Source: Phosphitispora fastidiosa | GTDB lineage: Bacteria; Bacillota; Thermincolia; Thermincolales; UBA2595 | Length of the DNA stretch: 64,000 bases | Direction: 5' to 3' | NCBI RefSeq assembly: GCF_019008365.1 | Contig: NZ_JAHHUL010000018.1 | Span: 34,441-98,440, forward strand | Shown here: positions 15,540 to 24,315 of the stretch, piece after piece | Numbering within the stretch: position 1 is the first letter of the stretch | How the letters are laid out: the number at the start of each line of letters is the position of its first letter | The notes under the pieces: model-generated | The model's database searches: none | Seen by the model: only the letters and a program-made list of their open reading frames with translations | What the model was told of the DNA's origin: nothing | Position numbers and translations under genes: made by a program

Positions 15540-17774
15540 ATGGCTTTCAAAAAAATGAACCAGGCTTTGTTTAAGTTGGCAAACCGGTTGGAATATAAAT
15601 ATTCCATAGGGCTAAGGACGAAGATCTTTATCCCTTTCTTTATTGTTACTTTTTCTATTATTGCCGCTATTTCTTATTATGCCATGAACCTGGTGGATAC
15701 CAAAATAGAAGAAATGCAGCAGGAAAAGGCTTATGGCGTTTTGACTGGGACTGTCGAAAATTTCAGGAATGAGACCGCTAACCTTGAAGCCTATGTCCGG
15801 CTGCTGGCAGATTCTCCGGAACTGGAAAAGGCAGTGGCCGGGAATAACAGGAAATTGCTTTATGAACTGCTGGCCCCTGCCAAGTACTATTCCGGACATC
15901 AGAAAATACAGGTTTTTGACCGGAATAAAAAAATCATAGTTGAATTGTTCAATCGGGCATCAGAAGGTAATTTAGCTGAAGGCCGCCTTCTCAACCGCGC
16001 TATAGAGGGAGTTACCGGTTCGGATTTTGGTGTCACCGGGAACGGTCTGGAACTTTATGCAGCCTCACCTATTCATTTTGATCCCACCAGCTATGGGTTG
16101 AAAGTCCCTATTGGCGCTCTGGTGGTTGACCGTCATATTAGTGATCCGGAGCTTGCGGAAATTAAGGACAGGTCTGGCGTGGAAATTAATATATTTCATG
16201 CCGGTAAGCTGACGGCTTCAACTCTTAGCCGGGAGACCCGTGCCGAAATCATGCCTCAGCTGATTGCTTCAATGGAAGATGGTGATTTCCGGGTTGTGGT
16301 TTCCGGAGACCGGAATGAGTATCTCAACGCCTGGGAGGAAATTGGTGATGACGGCAAAATTTCCGTAATGGTGCCAAATGAATATCTGCTTGCAGCCAAG
16401 GTGGAATTATCACATGATATTATAAGAATTACGATTGCAGCCGGGGTCCTGATTTTCTTAAGCAGTTTCCTGCTGGCAGAGTTAATCCTCAGGCCGCTGA
16501 CGAATATGCTGACAGTAACAACTGCGATCACCAATGGAGATTTAAGCAGGAGAATCAGGGTATTCACCGGGGACGAACTGGGGCAGCTTGGCAAGGCAAT
16601 AAACTTTATGGCTGATAAGATTAAGGCCAGGCTCGATGAGGCTGAATTGCTGGCCACCGTAGACGGTTTAGCGGAATTATATAATCACCGGTATTTTCAG
16701 CAGCGCCTCAGGGAGGAATTAAACCGCGCCGAGCGTTTCAAGTATCCCCTTTCCCTGGTAATGATGGATATTGACTATTTTAAAAAATATAATGACAGCC
16801 AGGGCCATCCGGCCGGCGACAAGGTCATTCAGGTTCTGGGGAAGATTATCAAGAGGAATATCAGGGGTGTGGATATTGCCGCCAGATACGGGGGGGAGGA
16901 ATTTGCCATCATTTTGATTGATACCGTTCCTGAAGCGGCTTATTCCGTGTGTGAGCGCATCAGGCAGGAAGTAGAAAGCTTCCCCTTTGAAGGTCGGGAT
17001 AATCAGCCTGACGGCGTTTTAAGTATTTCCGCCGGGATAGCTGCGGTGCCGGTTAATGCCACCAGGCAGGATGACCTGATAAAAATGGCTGATGATGCTC
17101 TTTACAAGGCCAAAAACACCAATAGGAACAGGGTGGTTCTCTATTATTCGGTATTGGATGAACTTAAGCGTGTGGCTAATGAAGCCGAACATGAGCGTAT
17201 TAATACCATTAAAACGTTTATATCGATGATAAATTCAAAGGATAAGTATACTTATGGACATTCAGAAAGGGTAGCCAGGTATGCGCTCCTTATTGCAGAG
17301 GCCATGGATCTGGATGAGTCCACACTAAAAACAATAAAGATTGGCGCCTACCTGCATGACATTGGCAAGATTGAGATAGACAGAGAGCTGTTAAATAAAA
17401 CCGGCCAACTATCCCGGGATGAATTGGGATTACTGCAGCGCCACCCGGAATGGGGAGCTGAGATAGTAAAATCCGTCGCTTCCCTGGTTGAAGCTGCCCC
17501 CTTGGTCTTATACCATCATGAGAGTTTTAACGGAGGTGGTTATCCCGCGGGGCTTGCCGGAGAAGAGATTCCACTGTCTGCCAGGATTCTCAAGGTAGCT
17601 GACAGTTTTGATGCTATGACCTCCTTACGTCCGTACCAGAAAAAAAGGACTTTTCAGCAGGCAAGGGAGGAAATGGTCAGGTGTTCCGGGACGGATTTTG
17701 ACCCCGCCATTGTGGAGGCGTTTTTGCGGATTCTGGAAAATATCGATTTCGATGCATCCAGAATGATCTCCTGA
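15540..17774 (+). CDS. Membrane sensor with HAMP, GGDEF and HD-GYP domains (c-di-GMP turnover)
   Basis: This 744-residue protein has a first helix (about residues 28-50), an extracytoplasmic Cache-like sensor of ~230 residues, a second helix (about 290-312), a HAMP linker, a GGDEF domain and an HD-GYP domain. The diguanylate cyclase active site reads GGEEF and is preceded by RGVD five residues upstream, an intact inhibitory I-site. The phosphodiesterase part has HDIGKIEI and HHESFNGGGYPAGLAGEEI. Both activities therefore look intact, so the sensor could set c-di-GMP in either direction. ATG 15540 follows GGGGGGAGAG. A PstS-like gene follows 15 bases later. Confidence 0.93.
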   Translation: MAFKKMNQALFKLANRLEYKYSIGLRTKIFIPFFIVTFSIIAAISYYAMNLVDTKIEEMQQEKAYGVLTGTVENFRNETANLEAYVRLLADSPELEKAVAGNNRKLLYELLAPAKYYSGHQKIQVFDRNKKIIVELFNRASEGNLAEGRLLNRAIEGVTGSDFGVTGNGLELYAASPIHFDPTSYGLKVPIGALVVDRHISDPELAEIKDRSGVEINIFHAGKLTASTLSRETRAEIMPQLIASMEDGDFRVVVSGDRNEYLNAWEEIGDDGKISVMVPNEYLLAAKVELSHDIIRITIAAGVLIFLSSFLLAELILRPLTNMLTVTTAITNGDLSRRIRVFTGDELGQLGKAINFMADKIKARLDEAELLATVDGLAELYNHRYFQQRLREELNRAERFKYPLSLVMMDIDYFKKYNDSQGHPAGDKVIQVLGKIIKRNIRGVDIAARYGGEEFAIILIDTVPEAAYSVCERIRQEVESFPFEGRDNQPDGVLSISAGIAAVPVNATRQDDLIKMADDALYKAKNTNRNRVVLYYSVLDELKRVANEAEHERINTIKTFISMINSKDKYTYGHSERVARYALLIAEAMDLDESTLKTIKIGAYLHDIGKIEIDRELLNKTGQLSRDELGLLQRHPEWGAEIVKSVASLVEAAPLVLYHHESFNGGGYPAGLAGEEIPLSARILKVADSFDAMTSLRPYQKKRTFQQAREEMVRCSGTDFDPAIVEAFLRILENIDFDASRMIS

Positions 17775-17789
17775 GAGAGGGGTATGTAA

Positions 17790-18704
17790 GTGGATAGAAG
17801 AAAGGTATTAACTGCACTTATATGTGTGGCTATACTAAACTTCATAATACTGGCAGTTTCAGGATACTGGGACAGTAAAAAAGCTGTAGAAATTAGAGCT
17901 GCAGAAAGTAAGGACGAGCTGAATCAATCCAGAGTACCGGGTTCCCAAAGGACTATTCTCATGGTGGGAGGTTCCGGGTCAAACCTGCCAATTACCAGAG
18001 TGTTGGGCCGGGCTTTTATGGAGCGGTATCCCGGTATTGAGGTGGAGATACCGGAAAGCCTTGGTTCTACCGGTGGCATCAAGAGCGCCAATGAAGGCTT
18101 AATCGATATTGGCCTGACTGCCCGTGAATTCCTGCCTGCCGAGCGTGAACTTGGGCTGGAATACATCCCGTATGCCAGGGTTCTGTTAAGCTTTGCCGTC
18201 AATAATAATGTTAATATTGACAATCTTACCGAAGAACAGCTGCTGGGGATTTACACTGCCAAAATTACTAATTGGAAGGAAATTGGCGGGCCTGACCATG
18301 AAATTGTTGTACTTACCAGGGAGCTGTCAGACTCATCCCGGCTTGTATGGGATAACTGCCTAAAGGGATTTGGGAATACCGGCAACCTGCCTGAGGCGGT
18401 TCTGTTAAGGAGTGATCAGGCAATGAATGAGGCCATTAGATCCATACCGTACAGTATTGGGTGGACAGACCTGGGTGCGGTAACTCTTGAATACCCTGAA
18501 ACCTCCATGCTAAAGATAAATGGGGTAAGTCCCAGGTACGAAATGGTCCTAAACGGGGAGTACCCTTATATCAAGGAACTGGCCTTTGTTACCAAAGGGA
18601 AACCGGCAGGGGATGTCCTGAAATTCATTAATTTTGTCAGAGGCTGGGAGGGCGCCAGGATTTTGATGGACAACGGATATATGGCTGCCCGGAAGGATAA
18701 GTAA
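17790..18704 (+). CDS. PstS-like periplasmic-type binding protein, membrane-anchored
   Basis: The 304-residue product has an N-terminal hydrophobic helix (VLTALICVAILNFIILAVSGY) without a lipobox Cys, then a PBP-like domain of the phosphate-binding (PstS) class. The GSGSNLPITRVLGRAF and ESLGSTGGIKSANEGLIDIGLTAR segments match the oxyanion-binding loops of PstS proteins, and LTEEQLLGIYTAKITNWKEIGG is a family hallmark. There is no pstCAB here; the partner is the upstream GGDEF/HD-GYP sensor, with which it forms an apparent two-gene operon. It may present a ligand such as phosphate or another oxyanion to that sensor. Confidence 0.85.
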   Translation: MDRRKVLTALICVAILNFIILAVSGYWDSKKAVEIRAAESKDELNQSRVPGSQRTILMVGGSGSNLPITRVLGRAFMERYPGIEVEIPESLGSTGGIKSANEGLIDIGLTAREFLPAERELGLEYIPYARVLLSFAVNNNVNIDNLTEEQLLGIYTAKITNWKEIGGPDHEIVVLTRELSDSSRLVWDNCLKGFGNTGNLPEAVLLRSDQAMNEAIRSIPYSIGWTDLGAVTLEYPETSMLKINGVSPRYEMVLNGEYPYIKELAFVTKGKPAGDVLKFINFVRGWEGARILMDNGYMAARKDK

Positions 18705-18740
18705 GGCATATTTTGACCGTTCCGGACAAAAAATATTTAC

Positions 18741-19145
18741 ATGAAATACCGAATTCTATTTTACGGCCTTTTAGGTGTAGCTATGGAAATAGTCTGGACA
18801 GGCGGAGGTTCAATGCTCAGGGGTGATTACAGCCTCCGGGGAGTCAGTTATATCTGGATGTTCCCTATTTATGGAGCCGCATTTCTATTGGAGCCTGTTC
18901 ACGAAAGCATAAGAGGGCTTAGATGGCCTGCCAGAGGAATGATCTGGGCCCTAGTGATTTTCACAATGGAGTTTGCTTCCGGCCTGGTTATCAAAATGGC
19001 TGTAGGCAGGATTCCCTGGGATTATTCCGGCCATTCCCCGTACTCTGTGGGAGGCCTTATCAGGCTCGACTATGCTCCGGTCTGGTTTGTGGTGGGCCTT
19101 CTTTTCGAACAGGCTCATGAGTTTCTTAAAAAATTACTCAGGTAG
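18741..19145 (+). CDS. Putative ABC-transporter type IV (DUF1113/CmpB-like) membrane protein
   Basis: The 134-residue product has about four membrane helices and the pattern of the small CmpB/DUF1113 family: TGGGSMLRGDYSLRGVSYIWMFPIYG at the front and KMAVGRIPWDYSG near the centre. Members are annotated as putative transporter components but lack an ATPase partner and their function is unknown. The ribosome site is poor. The 36-base gap before it contains an imperfect inverted repeat (ATTTTGACCG and TTCCGGACAAAAA). It lies head-to-head in a tail-to-tail arrangement with the next small minus-strand gene. Confidence 0.72.
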   Translation: MKYRILFYGLLGVAMEIVWTGGGSMLRGDYSLRGVSYIWMFPIYGAAFLLEPVHESIRGLRWPARGMIWALVIFTMEFASGLVIKMAVGRIPWDYSGHSPYSVGGLIRLDYAPVWFVVGLLFEQAHEFLKKLLR

Positions 19146-19150
19146 ACATT

Positions 19151-19285
19151 TTACTTCTCTTTCACCGGACCCATTCCCACGGGTTCTACATATGTCTCAC
19201 TATAGGTCATTTTATAGGGCTTTTCCCGTGTAGGCTCTTTTTCTTTGGGTACTTTGTCAGCCTTTGCCTTTGCTACCTGCTTCAT
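19151..19285 (-). CDS. Small Lys/Pro-rich protein, 44 residues, unknown
   Basis: The minus strand carries AAAGGAG 8 bases before ATG 19285, then 44 codons. The peptide is strongly basic at first (KQVAKAKADKVPKEKEPTRE) and ends in SETYVEPVGMGPVKEK, with no hydrophobic helix, so it should be cytoplasmic or nucleic-acid associated. A good ribosome site and the biased composition argue that it is real. It recalls the 55-residue minus-strand peptide at 25.8 kb in style (charged, TYE/VE patches) but not in sequence. No family recognised. Confidence 0.6.
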   Translation of the reverse strand: MKQVAKAKADKVPKEKEPTREKPYKMTYSETYVEPVGMGPVKEK

Positions 19286-19439
19286 GAAAAATCTCCTTTC
19301 TGAACATAATTTAATATATGGCCCTGATATAAGTATTTCCCCAAAGCACTTCATTATTGTATAATAGTTTCAGAGAGTATTGGCTATATTATCCAGATAA
19401 AAGGTTTGGTTTTTAATCTGCTGCAATATGGGGGACAAG

Positions 19440-20192
19440 ATGCGAGACGATAATGGCGCTTTACTGCATAACAATGATTTATTAAAAGACAAGAGGGTAC
19501 TTGTTATTATTCCTGCTTTTAACGAGGAACCAAACCTTCCCGGAATTGTCGGCAGGATTCGTCAGTTTGCCGGGATAGACGTGATTGTAATTAATGACGG
19601 TTCCGAGGATGCGACCTCGGCGGTTGCCAGGGAGTCAGGGGCCAATGTTATCGACCTTCCCTTCAATCTGGGGATAGGCGGGGCAGTTCAGACCGGGTAT
19701 CTATTTGCCCACAAAAATAATTATGATGTTGCCATCCAGGTAGATGCTGACGGCCAGCACAACCCTGAAGACCTGCTGCAAATTATCGGACCTGTGCTCC
19801 GGGGCGAAGCTGATATGGTATTGGGTTCGCGGTATGTCGCCAAGACCGGGTACAAAACACCCTTTGCCCGTAAAATGGGAATGGTAGTTTTCTCTGCCGT
19901 AGTTTCACTGATTAACAGGCAGCCTTTGAAAGACACCACCAGCGGCTACCGGGCAGTGAGTAAACGGGTGATCAAGTTTTTTGTCAATAACTATCCCACA
20001 GACTACCCGGAAGTAGAAGCCTTGGTTCTGCTCAAGAAGAGCGGGTTTTCCATTAAAGAAGTGCCGGTTACCATGGCGCCCCGGGAATATGGCAGGTCAT
20101 CAATAACACCTATCAGGTCGGTATACTACATGATTAAGGTACTGCTGGCAATTTTCATGAACCTGCTCAGGGCACATAAAAAGGAGGCTTAA
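19440..20192 (+). CDS. Family 2 glycosyltransferase, polyprenyl-phosphate (DPM1-like) type
   Basis: A 250-residue GT-A enzyme that transfers a sugar from a nucleotide donor, most likely to polyprenyl phosphate. Motifs include VIIPAFNEEPNLPGIV, VINDGSEDAT, QVDADGQHNPEDL (the DXD metal site) and GSRYV, and the later DTTSGYRAVSKRV with REYGRSS, which are typical of DPM1/DPG-synthase-like transferases. No C-terminal membrane pair is present beyond one amphipathic helix. GGGGGA precedes ATG 19440; the ATG at 19428 lacks a ribosome site. It starts a tight operon with DUF2304 and a small transporter. Confidence 0.88.
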   Translation: MRDDNGALLHNNDLLKDKRVLVIIPAFNEEPNLPGIVGRIRQFAGIDVIVINDGSEDATSAVARESGANVIDLPFNLGIGGAVQTGYLFAHKNNYDVAIQVDADGQHNPEDLLQIIGPVLRGEADMVLGSRYVAKTGYKTPFARKMGMVVFSAVVSLINRQPLKDTTSGYRAVSKRVIKFFVNNYPTDYPEVEALVLLKKSGFSIKEVPVTMAPREYGRSSITPIRSVYYMIKVLLAIFMNLLRAHKKEA

Positions 20193-20197
20193 GGATA

Positions 20198-20590
20198 ATG
20201 ATTAACATATTTTTGTTTTCAGCTTTGTTCAGCCTGGGATTCCTTGTCATTGTTCTTGAGCTGGTCCGCAGCAAGAGGCTTAAAGAGCAGTATTCCCTGT
20301 TATGGCTGTTTGTTGGCGGGGTTATGTTGACACTAACGCTGTGGCGGGGTATGATTGAAAGCCTTGCCGAGCGGCTGGGCATCTTTTATGCGCCTTCACT
20401 GCTGTTCATTGTAGGTATTCTTTTTTCTTTTGCCCTGATACTTCATTATTCTGTAATTATTTCAAGACTGCACAACCAGAACGTCCGGCTGGCCCAGGAG
20501 ATCGGGGTGCTTAACAAGAAGGTGGAAGACCTTTATGAAACCGTTAACAGGAGGGAAAAGATTGAAAACAATCCTGTTGATAGTTTTTAA
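20198..20590 (+). CDS. DUF2304 membrane protein
   Basis: The 130-residue product has three membrane helices and a C-terminal coiled coil (VRLAQEIGVLNKKVEDLYETVN). The segments FLVIVLELVRSKRLKEQYSLLWLFVG and IFYAPSLLFIVGILF are the DUF2304 signature. The family is regularly encoded next to DPM1-like glycosyltransferases, as here, and probably helps with lipid-linked sugar transfer. AAGGAGG lies 13 bases before the ATG. Five bases separate it from the glycosyltransferase. Confidence 0.88.
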   Translation: MINIFLFSALFSLGFLVIVLELVRSKRLKEQYSLLWLFVGGVMLTLTLWRGMIESLAERLGIFYAPSLLFIVGILFSFALILHYSVIISRLHNQNVRLAQEIGVLNKKVEDLYETVNRREKIENNPVDSF

Positions 20591-20993
20591 TGTTGTTTTG
20601 CTCACCTCTGGGCAGATCCTCTGGAAAATTGGACTGACAAGAGAGGGCGGCCTTTCTCTGGATAATATGCTGCGAGTTGCCCTGTCCCCGTTTATTCTTG
20701 CAGGTCTTGCCCTGTATGTGGTGGCAACAGTTGTATGGTTTGTTGTCCTCTCAAGGGCGGAGTTAAGTTATGCTTATCCCATGCAGAGTATGGCTTATAT
20801 TATCGGCGTGGTTGCCGCCTGGCTGTTATTCAAAGAAACTATTCCAACGATTCGCTGGATAGGCGTGCTTGTAATAATTGCGGGGGTGGTGTTGGTTTCC
20901 TACAGCAAACCAAACGATAATCCCCAGGTATCTGGGGGCGCTCCGGAAGTACACAGGACTGAAGTTAATGTAAAAGGTGAACCGGATGATTAA
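20562..20993 (+). CDS. Small EamA/SMR-type transporter, possible lipid-linked sugar flippase
   Basis: The 143-residue product has four helices in the small multidrug resistance/EamA arrangement, with GQILWKIGL in helix 1, SRAELSYAYPMQSMAYIIGVVAAW and FKETIPTIRWIGVLVIIAGVVL. ArnE/ArnF-like proteins of this size flip sugar-linked undecaprenyl phosphate, which fits its neighbours. TTG 20562 is preceded by AGGAGGG at 8 bases and overlaps the DUF2304 gene by 29 bases. A polar tail of ~25 residues follows the last helix. Confidence 0.8.
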   Translation: MKTILLIVFNVVLLTSGQILWKIGLTREGGLSLDNMLRVALSPFILAGLALYVVATVVWFVVLSRAELSYAYPMQSMAYIIGVVAAWLLFKETIPTIRWIGVLVIIAGVVLVSYSKPNDNPQVSGGAPEVHRTEVNVKGEPDD

Positions 20994-21342
20994 ATCAGTG
21001 ATATTTTTTATAATTCTTGCTATCACCTGGGTATTAATAATTTTTAACCGCAAGCTGAAAAGTCAGGTAAAGAAAAATGCCCGGGGTATGAGTATAGTGA
21101 GGGAACACACCGGATGGGGGACCACTGATTGTACATGCGGTACTTCCCGGCAGAAATGGCAGGTACTGGCTATGCTGCGCCCGGAAAATGTTGTTTTGCT
21201 GAAATGCCCATTATGCGGCGGCCTCTGGGAAGAACAGATGAGCTTATATGGGAACAAATGGCGGCAGATTGATTCGGCTTATGCCGATGAACATTATAAA
21301 TACAAGCAGCAGGCAGTTCCCGGCAGCCGCATGGAGCTTTAA
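20986..21342 (+). CDS. Membrane-anchored zinc-ribbon-like protein, unknown function
   Basis: The 118-residue product has one N-terminal helix (KSVIFFIILAITWVLIIF) and a cytoplasmic or external domain with a CTCG pair and a CPLCGG pair 40 residues apart, likely one zinc site. ATG 20986 follows AAAAGGTG and overlaps the transporter stop by 8 bases, so it is the fourth gene of the glycosyl cassette. I do not recognise a named family. Confidence 0.65.
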   Translation: MIKSVIFFIILAITWVLIIFNRKLKSQVKKNARGMSIVREHTGWGTTDCTCGTSRQKWQVLAMLRPENVVLLKCPLCGGLWEEQMSLYGNKWRQIDSAYADEHYKYKQQAVPGSRMEL

Positions 21343-21429
21343 CCGGTTCGGAAGCGGCAGACGAATATTTTCCGGGAATGAAGTATATCATAGTTAGAAA
21401 TATACAGGCAGGGAGATGAGTAACTGATT

Positions 21430-21618
21430 ATGAATTATGACACTGGGGATGAAGTATATAATGATATAAAGGATGAAGCACAAAATGCCCGGCAAAATCA
21501 TAATGGTTCTTACTTTTATAAGCTTAATCAGGAGTTAAGCGGTCAGGCGGAGATTGGAGCTTACCGTGTTTACGGCATAACTGAAGACCAGGGACCGGAA
21601 AATGATACTATAAGCTGA
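21430..21618 (+). CDS. Small acidic protein, 62 residues, unknown
   Basis: The frame begins at ATG 21430 after GGGAGATGAG and encodes a hydrophilic peptide rich in Asp, Glu, Asn and Tyr, with no helix or cysteine motif. It is separated from the preceding gene by 87 bases. The tail of the intergenic sequence that follows has a GCGCAATGGCAAACC hairpin-like stretch. Evidence for expression is only the ribosome site and plausible codon use. Confidence 0.45.
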   Translation: MNYDTGDEVYNDIKDEAQNARQNHNGSYFYKLNQELSGQAEIGAYRVYGITEDQGPENDTIS

Positions 21619-21719
21619 AGAGGGTTTGCGCAATGGCAAACCTTTCTGAATTATGCGCGCTTTTCTTTTCTAGTTATTTATGCTGCCGGTTGCATACCTC
21701 AACAAAAGGCGGTGAACCT

Positions 21720-22559
21720 ATGCCCTATAGAATAGCCCCTGATATCTATGTTTATCAGAGCTCCATGTGGCAGACCAACAGCGCTGTCATTATAAATCAA
21801 ACAGCAAACCTTGTTATTGATCCCTGCTATTTTCCGGCAGAAATCAGGATAATAGCAGATTTTGTCAACCGGAAACGCAGCTTTAACAGGTACATGATTT
21901 TTACCCATTCAGATTTTGACCACATAGTTGGTTACCAGAATTTTAAGAATTATAAGCTTGTAGCACATGAAGAATTTGCGTTTTGTGACCGCGATTCCCA
22001 GCTGATCCAGCTCAATGAAATTGACCAGAGTTATTACGTACTTCGCACACCTCCCTTTGTTTTTCCTGACCCTGAGATAACTTTTCAGGGAACGTACCGG
22101 ATTTCCATAAGTGGTGACGAATTGCTGCTTGTTCATGCGCCGGGGCATACCGGTGATTGTATTTTCGTAATCAGCCTGGAACGCGGCATTATGTTTGCCG
22201 GGGACTACCTGTCCAACCTGGAGTTCCCCTTTGTAAATTTCAGTACGGCAGCTTACAAAAAAACGTTGGATCTGGCCGGGAAACTTGTCAGAGACCATAA
22301 TATAACCTGTGTTGTTCCGGGACATGGTGATATTGCTGACGGGAGAGAAGAGATTTTTGACCGGATTGAAAGCGACCGGGAGTACCTGGTAAGTCTGACC
22401 GAGTGGGCTCAGGATCTGTTTGTACAAGGCCTCCAGACCAGAGAAATCACTGAAGTGCTTAGCGGCCTGCCCTATAGGAACCGCCCCATTGAGGGGGTTA
22501 TGCTTAAAATGCACATTGAGAACATCAAACTTGTTATATCTGAGCTGCAGAGTTTTTAA
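21720..22559 (+). CDS. Metallo-beta-lactamase fold hydrolase
   Basis: A 279-residue MBL-fold protein. Metal-binding motifs are THSDFDHIVG (HxxxDH), HAPGHTGD, GDYLSN and PGHGD, in the right order. The first motif has Ser in place of the second His of HxHxDH, which is common in some branches and may favour a single metal. The C-terminal ~60 residues form a helical cap. The substrate is unknown. ATG 21720 follows AAAAGGCGGTG; the longer upstream frame has no ribosome site. Confidence 0.88.
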   Translation: MPYRIAPDIYVYQSSMWQTNSAVIINQTANLVIDPCYFPAEIRIIADFVNRKRSFNRYMIFTHSDFDHIVGYQNFKNYKLVAHEEFAFCDRDSQLIQLNEIDQSYYVLRTPPFVFPDPEITFQGTYRISISGDELLLVHAPGHTGDCIFVISLERGIMFAGDYLSNLEFPFVNFSTAAYKKTLDLAGKLVRDHNITCVVPGHGDIADGREEIFDRIESDREYLVSLTEWAQDLFVQGLQTREITEVLSGLPYRNRPIEGVMLKMHIENIKLVISELQSF

Positions 22560-22621
22560 ACATTAGCCAATTTTTCCCTATTCACCAATTATCCAGCATT
22601 TTTATATAATACTATGGGTGA

Positions 22622-23608
22622 ATGTATATGGCTGGAATAGCAGTTAAAAAGCAAAAAGCTAATGCTGTCTTTGAGGGCGGGGGGATTAAGGGGATTGGCA
22701 TCGCCGGGGCGCTCTCGGTCGCCAGCGAGCATTACAGCTGGATGTATGCTGCCGGTACCTCTGCAGGGGCTATAGTGGCCTCTCTGGTTGCTGCCGGGTA
22801 TACTGCAGAAGAGATCAGGGATATGATTTTCAGTATCGATTACCGCCGGTTCGAAGACAATGACGCGGTGGGCAAATTACCTCTTTTTGGTCCTGCATGG
22901 AATCTCAGGGTTAATCTTGGCCTTTATAAGGGTGATTATATTGAAAACTGGGTCAGGGAAGCTCTTAAGGCTAAAGGGATTAAGAGTTTTGGCGATCTTG
23001 TGGTTGTTAACCGGTCCGCATCAGATTTTCCGGGGCGATACCGCCTCCGGGTTATTGCCTCTGATATAACATCAGGAAAAATGCTGGTACTCCCCCAGGA
23101 TATCTCACGTTACGGGATAGACCCTGATAACCTAGAGGTTGCCACCGCTATAAGGATGAGCATCAGTATTCCTTTTTTCTTTGAGCCTGTTCAGGTGACG
23201 CATAAAGCGGAAGATGGCAGGGAGCTTAATAGCTGTATTGTGGACGGCGGGCTTTTGAGTAATTTCCCGGTTTGGCTGTTTGACGATTGCAGCGGGTTGG
23301 AAGACATGCCGACAATAGGTTTCAAGCTGACAGGGCCAAATGAAGAACGGCGCAATGATATTGATGGCCCCATTTCAATGCTGAAGGCCCTTTTTGGTAC
23401 CATGCTGGAAGCTCATGACAACAGGTTTGTTGAGGAAAAGAATTTTAAACGGACGATAACTATACCCACTATGGGAATAAGAGCCACAGATTTCGGTATT
23501 TCGGAAGAGCGTATCCGCTCATTATATGATTCAGGTGTGGCGGCGGCCAGGGATTTCTTCAAAGACTGGAATTATCGCTATTATTTGTTAAAGTATGGTC
23601 GCCGTTAG
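22622..23608 (+). CDS. Patatin-like phospholipase
   Basis: The 328-residue product is a patatin-family serine hydrolase. The oxyanion-hole loop reads EGGGIKGIGIAGAL, the nucleophile elbow GTSAGA, and the catalytic Asp lies in VDGGLLSNFP. These proteins release fatty acids from phospholipids, usually from the cytoplasmic side. No signal peptide is seen. A TATAAT box lies at about 22606 upstream. It stands alone and converges with the membrane protein at 23.6 kb. Confidence 0.9.
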   Translation: MYMAGIAVKKQKANAVFEGGGIKGIGIAGALSVASEHYSWMYAAGTSAGAIVASLVAAGYTAEEIRDMIFSIDYRRFEDNDAVGKLPLFGPAWNLRVNLGLYKGDYIENWVREALKAKGIKSFGDLVVVNRSASDFPGRYRLRVIASDITSGKMLVLPQDISRYGIDPDNLEVATAIRMSISIPFFFEPVQVTHKAEDGRELNSCIVDGGLLSNFPVWLFDDCSGLEDMPTIGFKLTGPNEERRNDIDGPISMLKALFGTMLEAHDNRFVEEKNFKRTITIPTMGIRATDFGISEERIRSLYDSGVAAARDFFKDWNYRYYLLKYGRR

Positions 23609-23639
23609 GCATTTAAGAAATCTTTCACCTTCTGTAATC

Positions 23640-24125
23640 TCACCGGTTGTCAGGATCATCGTAATCCTGGGTAATAATATTGGAGGGGAACCGGCCCCAC
23701 CTGACCACAAAATAAGCCATGGAGACGGAATAAACTATATTTGTTACGAACATTAACAGATTTGTCAGGGCATGCTCCTGCAAAACAGGCACTATATTAA
23801 AAGCCCTATCCAGCAGGCCGGAGCCGAGTACCCAAACAAAGCCGGTATAGCCAAGAGCCTTTAACAGCCAGTAATCTTTTCCTGTAATTGAAATCAGGTA
23901 TACAAAGATTAATGCCAGAAATCCACCCATAACCAGGTCTGCAAGCAAGCCTACAATATATCCGGCGGTAGTATTAAGGGCACTTTCATTAAGAAAAAAA
24001 TTGCCGGCCATTAAGAGGTGATTGGTCTTGGCAAGACCGGTCAGGTAAAAAATGTATCCCAAAGCTGTTTGCAGGATGCTTCCAATTATGCCGCCAAATA
24101 TTGCGGCAACAATCCTGTCTGACAT
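23640..24125 (-). CDS. Membrane protein related to the 35.6 kb gene, four helices, unknown function
   Basis: A 161-residue protein with four to five helices. Its start MSDRIVAAIFGGIIGSILQTALGYI has AGGAGG in place before ATG 24125. The layout (an Arg/Thr-containing first turn, G-rich helix 1, a second amphipathic segment, helix pair, then FVYLISI-type helix) matches the product at 35642-36100, where ITDRFTRGLLAGIIAGVIAK is the counterpart. The two look like distant paralogues of a small Firmicute membrane family without assigned role. Confidence 0.65.
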   Translation of the reverse strand: MSDRIVAAIFGGIIGSILQTALGYIFYLTGLAKTNHLLMAGNFFLNESALNTTAGYIVGLLADLVMGGFLALIFVYLISITGKDYWLLKALGYTGFVWVLGSGLLDRAFNIVPVLQEHALTNLLMFVTNIVYSVSMAYFVVRWGRFPSNIITQDYDDPDNR

Positions 24126-24315
24126 AATCAAGCCTCCTTGTTCATGTACATTGTTTCAAGTAAATGCGCTTAAAATATAAATTCCCTCAAAAGCAGATTT
24201 TTATCCTGTGAATGTCCAACTGGATTGCCGCCAAAATATGTTTTTGGATGGACTCCATTGGTCGTTTAAATGTATAATTATATGGGACAACCAGAGAAAG
24301 GAGCACTTATTTTCA

